Positions 28,225 through 37,994 of a stretch of 64,000 nt of DNA are shown here, one piece after another. The translations under genes were made by a program, and so were the position numbers. The notes under the pieces were generated by a model. It saw nothing but the letters and a program-made list of their open reading frames with translations, was not told the DNA's origin and did no database searches. The first letter of the stretch is position 1; every line of letters starts with the position of its first letter. Source of the DNA: Aquitalea magnusonii (GTDB lineage Bacteria > Pseudomonadota > Gammaproteobacteria > Burkholderiales > Chromobacteriaceae); assembly GCF_003202035.1 (NCBI RefSeq), contig NZ_QJKC01000002.1, positions 124,001 to 188,000 on the forward strand, written 5' to 3'.

Positions 28225-28877
28225 AGCAAACCGTTTACCGCGACCAAGCAAATAGCGCAGCGCCCCTGTGGCGCAGCCGCTTTCCGGTTTGCGGCTCTTG
28301 CATCAAACCGTCTTGCCGCCCCCTGCGCACGGAATAGCCGGGCAAGGGGGCGGCACAGCTTGCCCCGCCAGGTGATCAGCGCGCTGATCACCTGGCCATC
28401 CACACCCCGGCCGCAATCCCCCCGCCATTTCACAAAGCATGCCGACAGCTGAATACGGTGGCAGCGCATCAAGTCACACGCCCTTGCCGACCTTGCTGCC
28501 GCCGCAAGCGACGACCAGGCGTCGCATCACTGCCCCCGCAGCCTGCGCAATAAGAGCGGCTCACAACACCTCGTAGCGAAGCCGGAGTACCAAGTGTAGG
28601 GCAAGGAGGCGCAAGGCAGGCGCGGGGGTCTTGTCAGCGGGCCTAAGCAGCCCGGGCTGGCGCGCCATACCACCTCCCCGGAATGACCGCGACCAAAGCG
28701 CGCTCTCACAGCCCGCCGCGGCCTTGCACCGGGCGCCGCCACATCCGCACCGCATGTCCTGGTCGGCTGGCACGGAGCCGACCTTCTGGTACCGGCTTTG
28801 TCTTGTCATGCAAGAACACAGCGCCCCCTGCACCGGAGCATTTGCCGCCGGCGATGGTGCGGGACTGGCCTGCAAGC
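28225..28877. other. Non-coding, hairpin-rich stretch between nnrS and narI
   Basis: No reading frame here looks like a real protein on either strand. The stretch holds four perfect inverted repeats: AGCCGC/GCGGCT arms at 28275-28280 and 28291-28296; 11-base arms TGCCGCCCCCT at 28314-28324 and AGGGGGCGGCA at 28345-28355; a 30-base palindrome at 28367-28396; and GGTCGGCT/AGCCGACC arms at 28761-28768 and 28776-28783. It could contain the nnrS terminator, a structured RNA or decayed sequence. None can be assigned. Confidence 0.6.
28367..28396. repeat. Perfect 30-base palindrome
   Basis: Left arm GCCAGGTGATCAGC-type (13 bases CCAGGTGATCAGC at 28368-28380) and right arm GCTGATCACCTGG at 28383-28395 around a GC centre, extended by one G-C pair on each side. 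It is not followed by a T-run, so it is unlikely to be a simple terminator. Confidence 0.8.
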
Positions 28878-28912
28878 AAAAAAAACCCTGTCTCCAATCG
28901 CTGGAAACAGGG
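28878..28912 (-). terminator. Intrinsic terminator of narGHJI
   Basis: Stem of eleven pairs with one mismatch (CCCTGTCTCCA 28886-28896 with TGGAAACAGGG 28902-28912) and, on the minus strand, eight Ts at 28885-28878. It lies 48 bases after the narI stop. Confidence 0.85.
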
Positions 28913-28960
28913 CTTTCTGCTGTGTGAATGGCTTGTTGTGCCTAGCCTGCCAACTGCTGA

Positions 28961-29647
28961 TCAGGCACGCGGGCGCACCAGCTGCCAGGCGCGGCCCAGA
29001 TACGTCACCGCACCAAAGCCGCTCCATACATGCACCAGACGGGTGAAGGGGAAGATCACGAACACGCTCATCCCCATGAACAGGTGCAGTTTGAAGATGG
29101 GGGATGCGGCCACGATGAACTGTGCGGCATCGCCACGCAAGGTGACGATATGCTGCGCCCAGGTCATCAGCAGCACCATTTCGTGGCCGTCCAGATGCTG
29201 GGCGGACACAGCGATGGTGCACAGGCCCAGCAGCAGTGTGGCCAGCAGCCACAGCAGCACCAGCTTGTCACGCCAGGTGGTGTTGGCGGCCAGACGCTGG
29301 TTGCTCAGGCGGCGATGCAGCAGGATCAGCAGGCCGACCAGGGCCAGGCTGCCCATGATGCCACCGGCGCTCATGGCAAATACCTGTTTGAAGCTGTGGG
29401 TGACACCCAGTGCTTCCCATACGCTCAAGGGCGTCAGCAAGCCCACCAGATGGCCGAAGAACAGGCCCAGCACGCCGACGTGGAACAGGATGCTGCCCAG
29501 GCGCAGATTGCCGCGATACACCAGCTGGGAGGATTCGCTCTTCCAGCTGTACTGTTCGCGCTCGAAGCGCATCAGGCTGCCCAGCAAAAAGATGCTGAGC
29601 GCGATATAGGGATAAATCCCGAACACAAATTGATGCAGATAATCCAT
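28961..29647 (-). CDS. narI: NarI, cytochrome b gamma subunit of nitrate reductase
   Basis: A 228-residue membrane protein with five helices that holds the two b hemes of the respiratory nitrate reductase and oxidises quinol. Heme ligands lie in SILFHVGVLGLFFGHLVGL and in LHLFMGMSVFVIFPFTRLVH. It is the last gene of narGHJI, 58 bases after narJ, with a terminator downstream. Confidence 0.95.
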   Translation of the reverse strand: MDYLHQFVFGIYPYIALSIFLLGSLMRFEREQYSWKSESSQLVYRGNLRLGSILFHVGVLGLFFGHLVGLLTPLSVWEALGVTHSFKQVFAMSAGGIMGSLALVGLLILLHRRLSNQRLAANTTWRDKLVLLWLLATLLLGLCTIAVSAQHLDGHEMVLLMTWAQHIVTLRGDAAQFIVAASPIFKLHLFMGMSVFVIFPFTRLVHVWSGFGAVTYLGRAWQLVRPRA

Positions 29648-29705
29648 CTCTCTCTCCTTGCTGTTCCGGCCAGCCCATGACAGCGCGGGCCGGGAACGGG
29701 CAGAT

Positions 29706-30353
29706 TCAGGCGCCGGGTCGCGACGGGTAGAAATTGACCGGAGCTATGGCCGGCATGGCGGGCTTGAGCAAGGGCTCGCTGCCGTCCGCACCGGGGCCAA
29801 AGGTTTCCAGCAGTTCGTCCATGTCGCGGATGGGCGGTACGGTCAGCGGCTCCGGTGCCACCGGCGACAGCCACACCAGCACATCCAGCACCCCGGCATA
29901 GGCCGAGGACGATTCGCGCAGCTTGCCGGCGATATGGCCCAGCACATGCACCGCGTCGCCCAGCAGGCGGCTGCCCTCCTCCGCCTCGCACTGCGACAGG
30001 AATTCCAGGAACAGCGGCACGTAGTCGGGCAGCTCGGCACACACCGGCTCGAAACCGTGGGCCTTGTACTCTTCCATCAGGTCCACCATGGCCTGACCGC
30101 GGGCGCGGTCCTCGCCATGAACATGCTCGAACAGGTGCAGCGAGTGCGCCGGGCTGCGGTCGAAAGTCTGCACATAGCCTTCCTGCAGGGCGATCAGCTC
30201 GCTGCCTTCCAGCTGGGCCAGCAACGGTTCCAGCATGCTGGCTGCGGTTGGCGTAGCCTGCAGTGCGCTGCGGATGTCATCCAGCGCCGCCAGCAACTCG
30301 GGCTCCGGATAGCACAGCAGGGCCGAGGCAATCTTGAACAATGACTGGTTCAT
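29706..30353 (-). CDS. narJ: NarJ, nitrate reductase assembly chaperone
   Basis: A 215-residue all-helical cytoplasmic chaperone of the NarJ/TorD class. It contains the family motif LPLFLEFLSQC (as YVPLFLEFLSQCEAEEGSRL) near residues 100-120 and an ERDRARG-type loop (HVHGEDRARGQAMVDLMEEY). NarJ binds the NarG N terminus and directs molybdenum cofactor and FS0 cluster insertion. It starts three bases after the narH stop. Confidence 0.93.
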   Translation of the reverse strand: MNQSLFKIASALLCYPEPELLAALDDIRSALQATPTAASMLEPLLAQLEGSELIALQEGYVQTFDRSPAHSLHLFEHVHGEDRARGQAMVDLMEEYKAHGFEPVCAELPDYVPLFLEFLSQCEAEEGSRLLGDAVHVLGHIAGKLRESSSAYAGVLDVLVWLSPVAPEPLTVPPIRDMDELLETFGPGADGSEPLLKPAMPAIAPVNFYPSRPGA

Positions 30354-30356
30354 GGT

Positions 30357-31907
30357 TTAGCTCCCGGCGTTGGCCTTGCGGTCGCGCCGCATGTCGTGAA
30401 ACACGATGGGGGTGGCCTTCTTCTTGCCAAACAGGCTGGATTCGGACGTGCCGCCGGAGCAGCCATTGCCGAAGGTGAAGCCACAGCTGGCCTTGTCGTC
30501 GAAGGTGTTTTCCACCATTTCCTTGTGGCTGGACGGAATCACGAAGCGGTCTTCGTAATTGGCAATCGCCATCACCTGGTACATTTCTTCCACCTGGGCC
30601 GGTTTCAGATGCGTACCGCGCAGGGTGGCCGGGTCGCTCACCTTCTCCACGCTCTTCTTGCGCATGTAACGGCGCATGGCCACCATGGTTTCCAGCGCGC
30701 TCACCACCGGTTCTTCCTTGCCGGCGGTCAGCAGGTTGGCCAGATAGCGGATGGGGATGCGCAGGTCTTTCACGTCCGGGATGATGCCGTTGTCACCGAT
30801 CAGGCCGTTTTCCAGCGCGCTCTGGATGGGCGACAGCGGCGGGATGTACCACACCATGGGCAGGGTGCGGTATTCCGGATGCAGCGGGAAGGCTACTTTC
30901 CATTCCATGGCCATCTTGTACACCGGCGAATTCTGCGCGGCGCTGATCCAGGCTTCCGGAATGCCCTGTTTGCGGGCTTCGGCCTGGATTTCCGGCGAGT
31001 TCGGGTCGAGGAACACGCCCAGCTGCGCTTCGTACAGGCTCTTCGGGTCTTCCACGCTGGCAGCGGCTTCGATGCGGTCGGCATCGTACAGCAGCACGCC
31101 CAGGTAGCGGATGCGGCCAACACAGGTTTCCGAGCACACGGTGGGCTGGCCGGCTTCGATACGCGGATAGCAGAAGATGCACTTTTCGGCCTTGCCGCTG
31201 GTCCAGTTGTAGTAAATCTTCTTGTACGGGCAGCCGGACACACACATGCGCCAGCCACGGCACTTGTCCTGGTCGATCAGCACGATGCCGTCGTCTTCGC
31301 GCTTGTAGATGGAGCCGGACGGGCAGGATGCGACACAGGCCGGGTTCAGGCAGTGTTCGCACAGGCGCGGCAGATACATCAGGAAGGTGTTCTCGAAGGC
31401 CGAGTACATTTCCTTCTGGATGCCTTCAAACAGGGCGTCCTTGCTGCGCTTGGAGAACTCGCCCCCCAGGTCGTCTTCCCAGTTGGGGCCCCATTCGATC
31501 TTGTCCATCTTCTTGCCGGTCAGCACCGATACCGGGCGGGCAGTCGGCGGGGTCTGCATTTCCGGCGCGTTCTGCAAGTGCTCGTAATCGAAGGTGAAGG
31601 GCTCGTAGTAGTCGTCAATGCTCGGCAGGTTGGGGTTGGCAAAGATATTGGCCAGAATGCGCATCTTGCCGCCCTGCTTGGGCACCAGCTTGCCATTGGG
31701 CTTGCGTTCCCAGCCGCCCTGCCATTTTTCCTGGTTCTCCCAGTCCTTGGGGTAGCCGACGCCGGGCTTGCTTTCCACATTGTTGAACCAGGCGTATTCC
31801 ACACCGTCGCGGCTGGTCCAGACGTTCTTGCAGGTGACTGAACAGGTATGGCAGCCAATGCACTTGTCCAGGTTCAGCACCATGCCGATTTGTGCACGGA
31901 TTTTCAT
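30357..31907 (-). CDS. narH: NarH, iron-sulfur beta subunit of nitrate reductase
   Basis: A 516-residue protein with four ferredoxin-type cysteine clusters: CIGCHTCSVTCKNVW (19-33), CEHCLNPACVASCPSG, CRGWRMCVSGCP (one cysteine replaced by tryptophan, as in the [3Fe-4S] site) and CIFCYPRIEAGQPTVCSETC. It passes electrons from NarI to NarG on the cytoplasmic face. It overlaps narG by four bases. Confidence 0.96.
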   Translation of the reverse strand: MKIRAQIGMVLNLDKCIGCHTCSVTCKNVWTSRDGVEYAWFNNVESKPGVGYPKDWENQEKWQGGWERKPNGKLVPKQGGKMRILANIFANPNLPSIDDYYEPFTFDYEHLQNAPEMQTPPTARPVSVLTGKKMDKIEWGPNWEDDLGGEFSKRSKDALFEGIQKEMYSAFENTFLMYLPRLCEHCLNPACVASCPSGSIYKREDDGIVLIDQDKCRGWRMCVSGCPYKKIYYNWTSGKAEKCIFCYPRIEAGQPTVCSETCVGRIRYLGVLLYDADRIEAAASVEDPKSLYEAQLGVFLDPNSPEIQAEARKQGIPEAWISAAQNSPVYKMAMEWKVAFPLHPEYRTLPMVWYIPPLSPIQSALENGLIGDNGIIPDVKDLRIPIRYLANLLTAGKEEPVVSALETMVAMRRYMRKKSVEKVSDPATLRGTHLKPAQVEEMYQVMAIANYEDRFVIPSSHKEMVENTFDDKASCGFTFGNGCSGGTSESSLFGKKKATPIVFHDMRRDRKANAGS

Positions 31908-34900
31908 TTGGTATCTCCTGCGGGCTGTGCTACTTGGTCCAGCCAGTCAACTTTTTTCATCTTGCGCACGATGACGAATTCGTCACGGTTGGCACCCACC
32001 GTGCCGTAGTAGTTGAAGCCCCAGGACAGCTGGGCGTAACCGCCAATCATGTGCGTCGGCTTGGTCACGGCACGGGTCACCGAGTTGTGGATGCCGCCGC
32101 GCTTGCCGCTGGTTTCCGCCCCCGGCACGTTCACGATTTTTTCCTGGGCGTGGTACATCAGCGTCATGCCTTCCGGTACGCGTTGCGATACCACCGCACG
32201 GGCGGTCAGCGTGCCGTTGACGTTGAATACTTCGATCCAGTCGTTGTCGACGATGCCGGCCTTTTTGGCGTCCACTTCCGATACCCATACATGCGGGCCA
32301 CCACGCGACAGCGTCAGCATGCGCAGATTGTCCGAATAGGTACTGTGGATGCCCCATTTCTGGTGCGGGGTGATGAAGTTGAGCACCAGCTCGTGATTGC
32401 CGTTGGACTTCTTGCCCAGGATGGCCTGGGTGGTTTTCAGGTCCACGTGCGGCTTGAACACGCACAGGCCTTCACCAAAAGCACGCATCCACTGGTGATC
32501 CTGATAGAACTGCTGGCGGCCGGTGATGGTGCGCCATGGAATCAGCTCGTGCACATTGGTGTAACCGGCGTTGTAGCTGACTTCTTCGCTTTCCAGGCCA
32601 GACCAGGTGGGCGAGGAAATAATCTTGCGCGGCTGCGCCTGCACATCGCGGAAGCGGATGCTGTCATGCTCGCGCGGCAGTGCCAGATGGGTGTGGTCGA
32701 TACCGGTGATCTTGGACAAGGCTTCCCAGGCTTTCACCGCCACATGGCCATTGGTTTCCGGTGCCAGGGTCAGAATCATCTCGGCCGCGTCGATGGCGGT
32801 ATTAAGCCGTGGCTGACCCTTGCCCGCGCCCTCGGCCACGGTATGGTTCAGGCCGCGCAGGATGTCCACTTCGTGGCCGGTTTTCCAGCTGATGCCCTTG
32901 CCGCCATTGCCCACTTTTTCCAGCAAGGGGCCGATGGAGGTGAACTTGTCGTAGATGGCACCGTAGTCGCGCTCTACCACCGTCATGGCCGGCATGGTCT
33001 TGCCCGGAATCGGCTCGCACTCGCCCTTCTTCCAGTCCTTGGGATCGAAAGCCTGACCCAGTTCCTGCGGGGTGTCGTGCATCAGCGGGGTGAGTACCAG
33101 GTCCTGTTGCACGCCCAGGTAGTCCTTGCCGATTTCGGAAATCTTCCTGGCAAAGCCCTTGTAGATTTCCCAGTCCGACTTGGCCTGCCACAGCGGCTGT
33201 ACGGCTTCGGACAGCGGGTGGATGAAGGGGTGCATGTCGGAGGTGTTGAGGTCGTCCTTCTCGTACCAGGTAGCGGTCGGCAGCACGATGTCGCCGTACA
33301 GGCAGGTGGTGGACATGCGGAAGTCCAGCACCACCAGCAGGTCCAGCTTGCCTTCCACCGCCGGACGCACGGTGATTTCGGTCGGCTTGATGCAGTCTTC
33401 CTCATTGCCCATCACCGCGTTCTGGGTGCCCAGCAGGTATTTGAGGAAGTATTCGTGGCCCTTGCCGGAGCTGCCCAGGATATTGGACCGCCACACAAAC
33501 ATATTGCGCGGGAAGTTCTTCGGGTTGTCCGGGTCGTTGCAGGACATGTCCAGCGTGCCGTTTTTCAGGCTGTCCACGGCAAACGGAATGGCGTCCTTGC
33601 CAGCCGCCTTGGCGGCGCGGGTGATGTCCAGCGGGTTGGTGGTCAGCTGCGGGGTAGACGGCAGCCAGCCCATGCGTTCGGCCTTGGCGTTGTAATCAAT
33701 CAGGCTCATATTGGCCATCTTGCCGTCGGCAGTCGGGCACAGGATTTCATTAATGCCCAGCTTTTCATGCCGCCACTGGCTGGTATGGGCATAGAAGAAG
33801 CTGGTGCCGTTCATCTGGCGCGACGGACGCACCCAGTCGCCAGCAAAGGCCAGCGGGGCCCAACCGGTTTGCGGACGCAGTTTTTCCTGGCCCACATAGT
33901 GGCACCAGCCACCACCGCTCTGGCCGATACAGCCACACAGCATCAGCATGTTGATGATGCCGCGATAGCTCATGTCCATGTGATACCAGTGGTTGAGCGC
34001 GGCACCGACAATCACCATGGATTTGCCATGGGTCTGGTCGGCGTTCTGGGCGAATTCGCGCGCCACCTGGATCACCATTTCCGGCTTCACGCCGGTGTGC
34101 TTTTGCTGCCAGGCCGGGGTGTACGGTACGTCGGCCATGTAATCATTGGTGACATTGCCGCCGCCCAGGCCACGGTCGATACCGTAGTTGGCTGCCATCA
34201 GGTCGAATACCGTGGCCACCAGTGCAGTGCTGCCATCAGCCAGCACCACCTTTCGCGCCGGGACATTGCGGGTGAGCAGTTCCTCGTGCTCGGCACCAAA
34301 GTAAGGGAAGCCGACGCCAACTACTTCGTCACGGTTTTCAATCAGCGACAGGCGGGCCGATACCTCGCGGCCCGTGCTGCCGTCCTGCTGTTGCAGGTTC
34401 CACTTGCCACTCTGGCCCCAGCGGAAGCCGATGGAACCGGTGGGTGCCACGATGTCGCCACTGGTTTCGTCGAATACCAGGGTCTTCCATTCCGGGTTGT
34501 TGTCTTCGTTCAGGTTATTGGCCAGATGGCTGGCGCGCAGGAAGTAGTCCGGCACATAGCGTTCGCCATCCTTGCGCAGCGTCACCAGCATAGGCATGTC
34601 GGTGTAGCGGCGGATGTAGTCGGTGAAGTAGGCCGACGGCTGGTCCAGGTGGAATTCCTTGAAGATGACATGGCCCATGGCCATGGCCAGTGCGGCATCG
34701 GTGCCCTGCTTCGGGGCCAGCCAGATGTCGCCGAATTTGGCCATTTCGCCAAAGTCACTGGAAACGGCCACGGTCTTGGTGCCCTTGTAGCGCACTTCGG
34801 TATAGAAGTGGGCGTCCGGGGTACGGGTCATCGGGATATTGGAGCCCCACACCATCAGGTAGGTGGAGTTGTACCAGTCGGCCGATTCGGCCACGTCGGT

Positions 34901-35602
34901 CTGCTCGCCCCAGATTTGCGGGCTGGCCGGCGGCAAGTCGCAATACCAGTCGTAGAAGGACAGCGGCACGCCGCCGATCAGGCTGAGGTAACGGCTGCCC
35001 GCGGCGTAAGACACCATGGACATGGCCGGAATCGGCGAGAAGCCCACCACGCGGTCCGGACCGTAATTCTTGATGGTGTAGGCATTGGAAGCCGCGATGA
35101 TTTCGTTGGCCTCATCCCAGTTGGCACGCACAAAACCGCCCTGGCCGCGCTTGCTCTTGTACTGCCTGGCCAGTTCCGGGTTCTGGCTGATGTGCTCCCA
35201 GGCTTGTACCGGCCCCATGCTCTTGCGCGCCTCGCGCCACAGCTTGGCCAGACGGCCGCGGATCATCGGGTATTTCACCCGCTGCGCCGAATACACATAC
35301 CAGCTGTACGACGCACCACGCGGGCAGCCGCGCGGTTCGTGGTTGGGCAGGTCCGGCCGCGTGCGCGGATAGTCGGTCTGCTGGGTTTCCCAGGTAATCA
35401 GCCCGTTCTTGACATACACCTTCCAGCTACAGGAGCCGGTGCAGTTCACCCCATGGGTGGAACGCACGATCTTGTCGTGCTGCCAGCGTTGGCGATAGGC
35501 GTCTTCCCACTGGCGGTCTTCATTCACCACCGCGCCATGGCCATCGGCAAAGGTGGATTTCACCTTGCCGAGGAAATTCAGTCTGTCCAGAAAATGGCTC
35601 AT
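31904..35602 (-). CDS. narG: NarG, molybdopterin catalytic subunit of nitrate reductase
   Basis: A 1232-residue molybdoenzyme, full length for the family. The N terminus keeps the NarJ-binding helix (MSHFLDRLNFLGKVK) and the FS0 site HGVNCTGSCSWKVYVKNG, where a histidine replaces the first cysteine. Other landmarks are PNHEPRGCPRGASYSWYVYS and, later, the molybdopterin-guanine-dinucleotide binding core around WGSNIPMTRTPDAHF. No Tat signal, so it faces the cytoplasm. It reduces nitrate to nitrite using quinol electrons delivered by NarI and NarH. A GGAC-N7-GTCC element lies upstream. Confidence 0.97.
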   Translation of the reverse strand: MSHFLDRLNFLGKVKSTFADGHGAVVNEDRQWEDAYRQRWQHDKIVRSTHGVNCTGSCSWKVYVKNGLITWETQQTDYPRTRPDLPNHEPRGCPRGASYSWYVYSAQRVKYPMIRGRLAKLWREARKSMGPVQAWEHISQNPELARQYKSKRGQGGFVRANWDEANEIIAASNAYTIKNYGPDRVVGFSPIPAMSMVSYAAGSRYLSLIGGVPLSFYDWYCDLPPASPQIWGEQTDVAESADWYNSTYLMVWGSNIPMTRTPDAHFYTEVRYKGTKTVAVSSDFGEMAKFGDIWLAPKQGTDAALAMAMGHVIFKEFHLDQPSAYFTDYIRRYTDMPMLVTLRKDGERYVPDYFLRASHLANNLNEDNNPEWKTLVFDETSGDIVAPTGSIGFRWGQSGKWNLQQQDGSTGREVSARLSLIENRDEVVGVGFPYFGAEHEELLTRNVPARKVVLADGSTALVATVFDLMAANYGIDRGLGGGNVTNDYMADVPYTPAWQQKHTGVKPEMVIQVAREFAQNADQTHGKSMVIVGAALNHWYHMDMSYRGIINMLMLCGCIGQSGGGWCHYVGQEKLRPQTGWAPLAFAGDWVRPSRQMNGTSFFYAHTSQWRHEKLGINEILCPTADGKMANMSLIDYNAKAERMGWLPSTPQLTTNPLDITRAAKAAGKDAIPFAVDSLKNGTLDMSCNDPDNPKNFPRNMFVWRSNILGSSGKGHEYFLKYLLGTQNAVMGNEEDCIKPTEITVRPAVEGKLDLLVVLDFRMSTTCLYGDIVLPTATWYEKDDLNTSDMHPFIHPLSEAVQPLWQAKSDWEIYKGFARKISEIGKDYLGVQQDLVLTPLMHDTPQELGQAFDPKDWKKGECEPIPGKTMPAMTVVERDYGAIYDKFTSIGPLLEKVGNGGKGISWKTGHEVDILRGLNHTVAEGAGKGQPRLNTAIDAAEMILTLAPETNGHVAVKAWEALSKITGIDHTHLALPREHDSIRFRDVQAQPRKIISSPTWSGLESEEVSYNAGYTNVHELIPWRTITGRQQFYQDHQWMRAFGEGLCVFKPHVDLKTTQAILGKKSNGNHELVLNFITPHQKWGIHSTYSDNLRMLTLSRGGPHVWVSEVDAKKAGIVDNDWIEVFNVNGTLTARAVVSQRVPEGMTLMYHAQEKIVNVPGAETSGKRGGIHNSVTRAVTKPTHMIGGYAQLSWGFNYYGTVGANRDEFVIVRKMKKVDWLDQVAQPAGDTK

Positions 35603-35668
35603 CTTGCCTCCGAGTTTTTACCGCCAGATGCGGTGCCGCGGCCGTGCCGCGCAGCCTTTGCTTACGCT

Positions 35669-35683
35669 GGACAGATTAAGTCC
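35669..35683. promoter_or_regulatory. GGAC-N7-GTCC element in the narG leader
   Basis: GGACAGATTAAGTCC is an imperfect palindrome about 70 bases upstream of the narG ATG. TAAGTCCGG resembles TTAGTCCGG before narK and TAGTCCGCC before dnr. No good FNR box was found in the 256 bases between narG and the chemoreceptor gene; the rest of that gap shows nothing clear. Confidence 0.3.
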
Positions 35684-35858
35684 GGGCAACAACAGCGCCC
35701 ATTCGCCACAGGTGGCAAGCAGGCAAAGCAGAGTGAGGAGGCGGATAAGCCATAAGAATTAGACGGCACTACACAGGCCGGCCAGCAACAGGGGGAAAGG
35801 GGGCGGGATGGGCGGAGCAGGCCGCCAAGGGGCTGCTCCGCAGCTTGCTGCAGGGAAC

Positions 35859-37835
35859 TCAGGAACTGGTGTGCTGGAAACGGTCGACCAGTCCGACCAT
35901 CTTGCCGGCGGTGCGATTAAGCTGGCCGGACAGCGCCGCGGCCTCCTGCACGATGCGCGCATTGCTTTCCGCCAGCGCGGCAATCTTGCTGACATTGGTG
36001 GCCACATCATTGCTGGCGGCAGTCTGCTCCTGCATCGCCAGCGTGGTGCTGCGACTCTTGTCGGCGGTAGCGCTGGCCTTGCCGTGAATCAGCGCCAGGT
36101 CGGCCACGGTGTGATCCACTTCGGCCATGCCGCCCTGCATGCGCTGCCGCGCCGTGGCCATCTGCTGCGCCACATCGCGGGTTTCGTGACGGATGTCTTC
36201 GATCAGCGCCGCGATGTCCAGCGTTTCCTTGCTGGTGCGCTCGGCCAGCTTGCGCACCTCGTCCGCCACCACGGCAAAGCCGCGTCCCATCTCACCGGCA
36301 CGGGCGGCCTCGATGGCGGCATTCAGCGCCAGCAGATTGGTCTGGTCGGCAATCTCGCGAATGGCGGTGACGATGCTGTGAATACCCTCGGACTTGTCGC
36401 GCAGCATATTGACGCTTTCGCCGGTATGGCTCAGGCCATCCGCCGTTTCACTCAGTGCGGCAGCGGTACTGCGCATGCGTGCACGGCCATCGTCCACGCA
36501 GCCCTGCATGTCCTCGGCCACGCGCATGGCCTGCTGGGCATTGTCGGTAACCGCGGCAATGCCGGCGGACATTTCCTCGATGGCGGCGGCAATATCCACC
36601 GAGGAGCGACTCTGCACCTCCGCAGTGGAGGCCGCCCGTGCCGACACATCGCTCAGCGCGTTCGCTGCCGCCACCATCTGGTGTGCTTCGGCCTTGATCT
36701 GGCGCAGGGTGGCGGCAAAGGCGTCCGCCAGGTGATCAAAGGCATGGCCCATGCGGGCAATCTCATCACTGCCGGGCAGCGCGGCGCGGCGCGACAGGTC
36801 GAAGTCGCGGCTCATGCCGCTCATCAATTGCTCCAGCCGGGAAATCGGCCGCTCCACACTGTGGTAAATGGCCCAGCCCAGCAGCGACAACACCAGAATG
36901 GTGGCGGCCGACCCCAGCAAGGTGAACCACAGCTGGAAACGGGCCTGTTGCAGCAGCTGCTGCATATTGTCATCCAGCTGCTGCAGCAATTGATCCTGCA
37001 GCTTTTTCAGATTGGCCATTTGCGCGCTGGCTGCGCCAAACCACCGGGCCGGCGCCACACCAGGCGACTGGCCTGGCGCCACCTGCATGATCTGCTGGCG
37101 CATGGCCTGCAGCACAGATGCCTCGGCCGACTGGTCGGCCTGCTGTGCCGCCTGGCGAATCCCGGCAGAGGCCACCAGCCGCAGCTGGCTGGCACAAGCC
37201 TGTTGCCGGGCCTGCATGCCGGCTGCCTGCAGCAAGGCAGCCTGGTCAAAGCTGCCACGCCCCAGCACACCATTGATGAATCCGCGTTCGCGCCCGGCAA
37301 ACTCCTTCTGGCATTGCAGATTGAGCAGCGCCACGGCATCGTGCAACAGGCCGGTATCGCTGGTGCTGCCAGCCAGATCCGCAATCAGGCCGATCAGCTG
37401 TTCGATATGGTCGGAATAGGCCGCGAACATCTGCCCTGCCGGCTGACTGCGCGTGTCGATGGCGGCACGCCCCTGCAACAGGGCATGCACCTGCTCATCC
37501 ACCGTCGCAGCCTGGGTGGCTGCCGGCAACTGCGCCAGGCTGGCGTGGAAGTCGGCCAGCGCGGCGTCGGTTTGCCGGCGCACGGCGGGCAGCTCGGCCG
37601 GCAGGCTGCTGCCCGCCGTACTGAGAAAACCATTGCTCAGCCCGCGTTCGGCCTGTAACTGGTGAATCAGGCCACTGGCCTTGCCCGCTACCTTCAGCAG
37701 CTGGGCCGAAGCCTGCAGACGTGACAGGCTCTGCCACTTTTCCAGTGACAGCACACCGGCAAGGCCGGCAATCACCAGCACAAAAGGCAGGATCAGCAGG
37801 CCCAGCCTGCTGGCAATGGAAAGTCTGGACAACAT
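35859..37835 (-). CDS. Methyl-accepting chemotaxis protein with NIT (nitrate/nitrite-sensing) domain
   Basis: A 658-residue transducer. A membrane helix (about 8-30) is followed by a large periplasmic helical domain (about 35-300) that carries the NIT signature [16 protein letters not shown] near residues 60-75. A second helix (about 305-330), a HAMP linker and a cytoplasmic signalling domain follow, with the conserved hairpin tip [20 protein letters not shown]. Position between narG and the narK genes suggests taxis to nitrate or nitrite. The start [10 protein letters not shown] is 13 codons inside the longest frame. It has its own promoter region, since a terminator precedes it. Confidence 0.88.
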   Translation of the reverse strand: MLSRLSIASRLGLLILPFVLVIAGLAGVLSLEKWQSLSRLQASAQLLKVAGKASGLIHQLQAERGLSNGFLSTAGSSLPAELPAVRRQTDAALADFHASLAQLPAATQAATVDEQVHALLQGRAAIDTRSQPAGQMFAAYSDHIEQLIGLIADLAGSTSDTGLLHDAVALLNLQCQKEFAGRERGFINGVLGRGSFDQAALLQAAGMQARQQACASQLRLVASAGIRQAAQQADQSAEASVLQAMRQQIMQVAPGQSPGVAPARWFGAASAQMANLKKLQDQLLQQLDDNMQQLLQQARFQLWFTLLGSAATILVLSLLGWAIYHSVERPISRLEQLMSGMSRDFDLSRRAALPGSDEIARMGHAFDHLADAFAATLRQIKAEAHQMVAAANALSDVSARAASTAEVQSRSSVDIAAAIEEMSAGIAAVTDNAQQAMRVAEDMQGCVDDGRARMRSTAAALSETADGLSHTGESVNMLRDKSEGIHSIVTAIREIADQTNLLALNAAIEAARAGEMGRGFAVVADEVRKLAERTSKETLDIAALIEDIRHETRDVAQQMATARQRMQGGMAEVDHTVADLALIHGKASATADKSRSTTLAMQEQTAASNDVATNVSKIAALAESNARIVQEAAALSGQLNRTAGKMVGLVDRFQHTSS

Positions 37836-37917
37836 GACAGCCTCGCAATCGGCGTGTGGGGGTGGGTGTTGCAATGCACTAACAGCATAGGCAATTTCCA
37901 GCCGCGATCAAATATGC

Positions 37918-37953
37918 CAAAAAATTAAAAAGGGGAAGCATTGATGCTTCCCC
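37918..37953 (-). terminator. Intrinsic terminator after the narK genes
   Basis: Perfect 10-base stem GGGGAAGCAT (37932-37941) and ATGCTTCCCC (37944-37953) with a two-base loop core, followed on the minus strand by a long T-rich tract. It ends the narK transcript 42 bases after its stop and insulates the chemoreceptor gene. Confidence 0.9.
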
Positions 37954-37994
37954 CTGCCTTGCCTGCTTGCAGCGTGCGGGTCAGCCCAGGCCGA

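Noticed and set aside
28500-28930. Several short open frames between nnrS and narI
   Set aside because: Their translations are arginine-, proline- and glycine-rich with no recognisable family and no ribosome-binding sites.
31892-35755. 1287-codon open frame on the plus strand across narG
   Set aside because: It lies antisense to a complete narG with all expected motifs; long shadows are normal at this GC content and the translation shows no family.
35814-35840. GGAGCAG/CTGCTCC stem after the chemoreceptor gene
   Set aside because: On the minus strand no T-run follows and the loop is long, so it was not called as an intrinsic terminator.
35603-35858. Possible FNR box before narG (TTGCCCGGACTTAA on the minus strand)
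   Set aside because: Only one weak half site fits; the second half does not match ATCAA.
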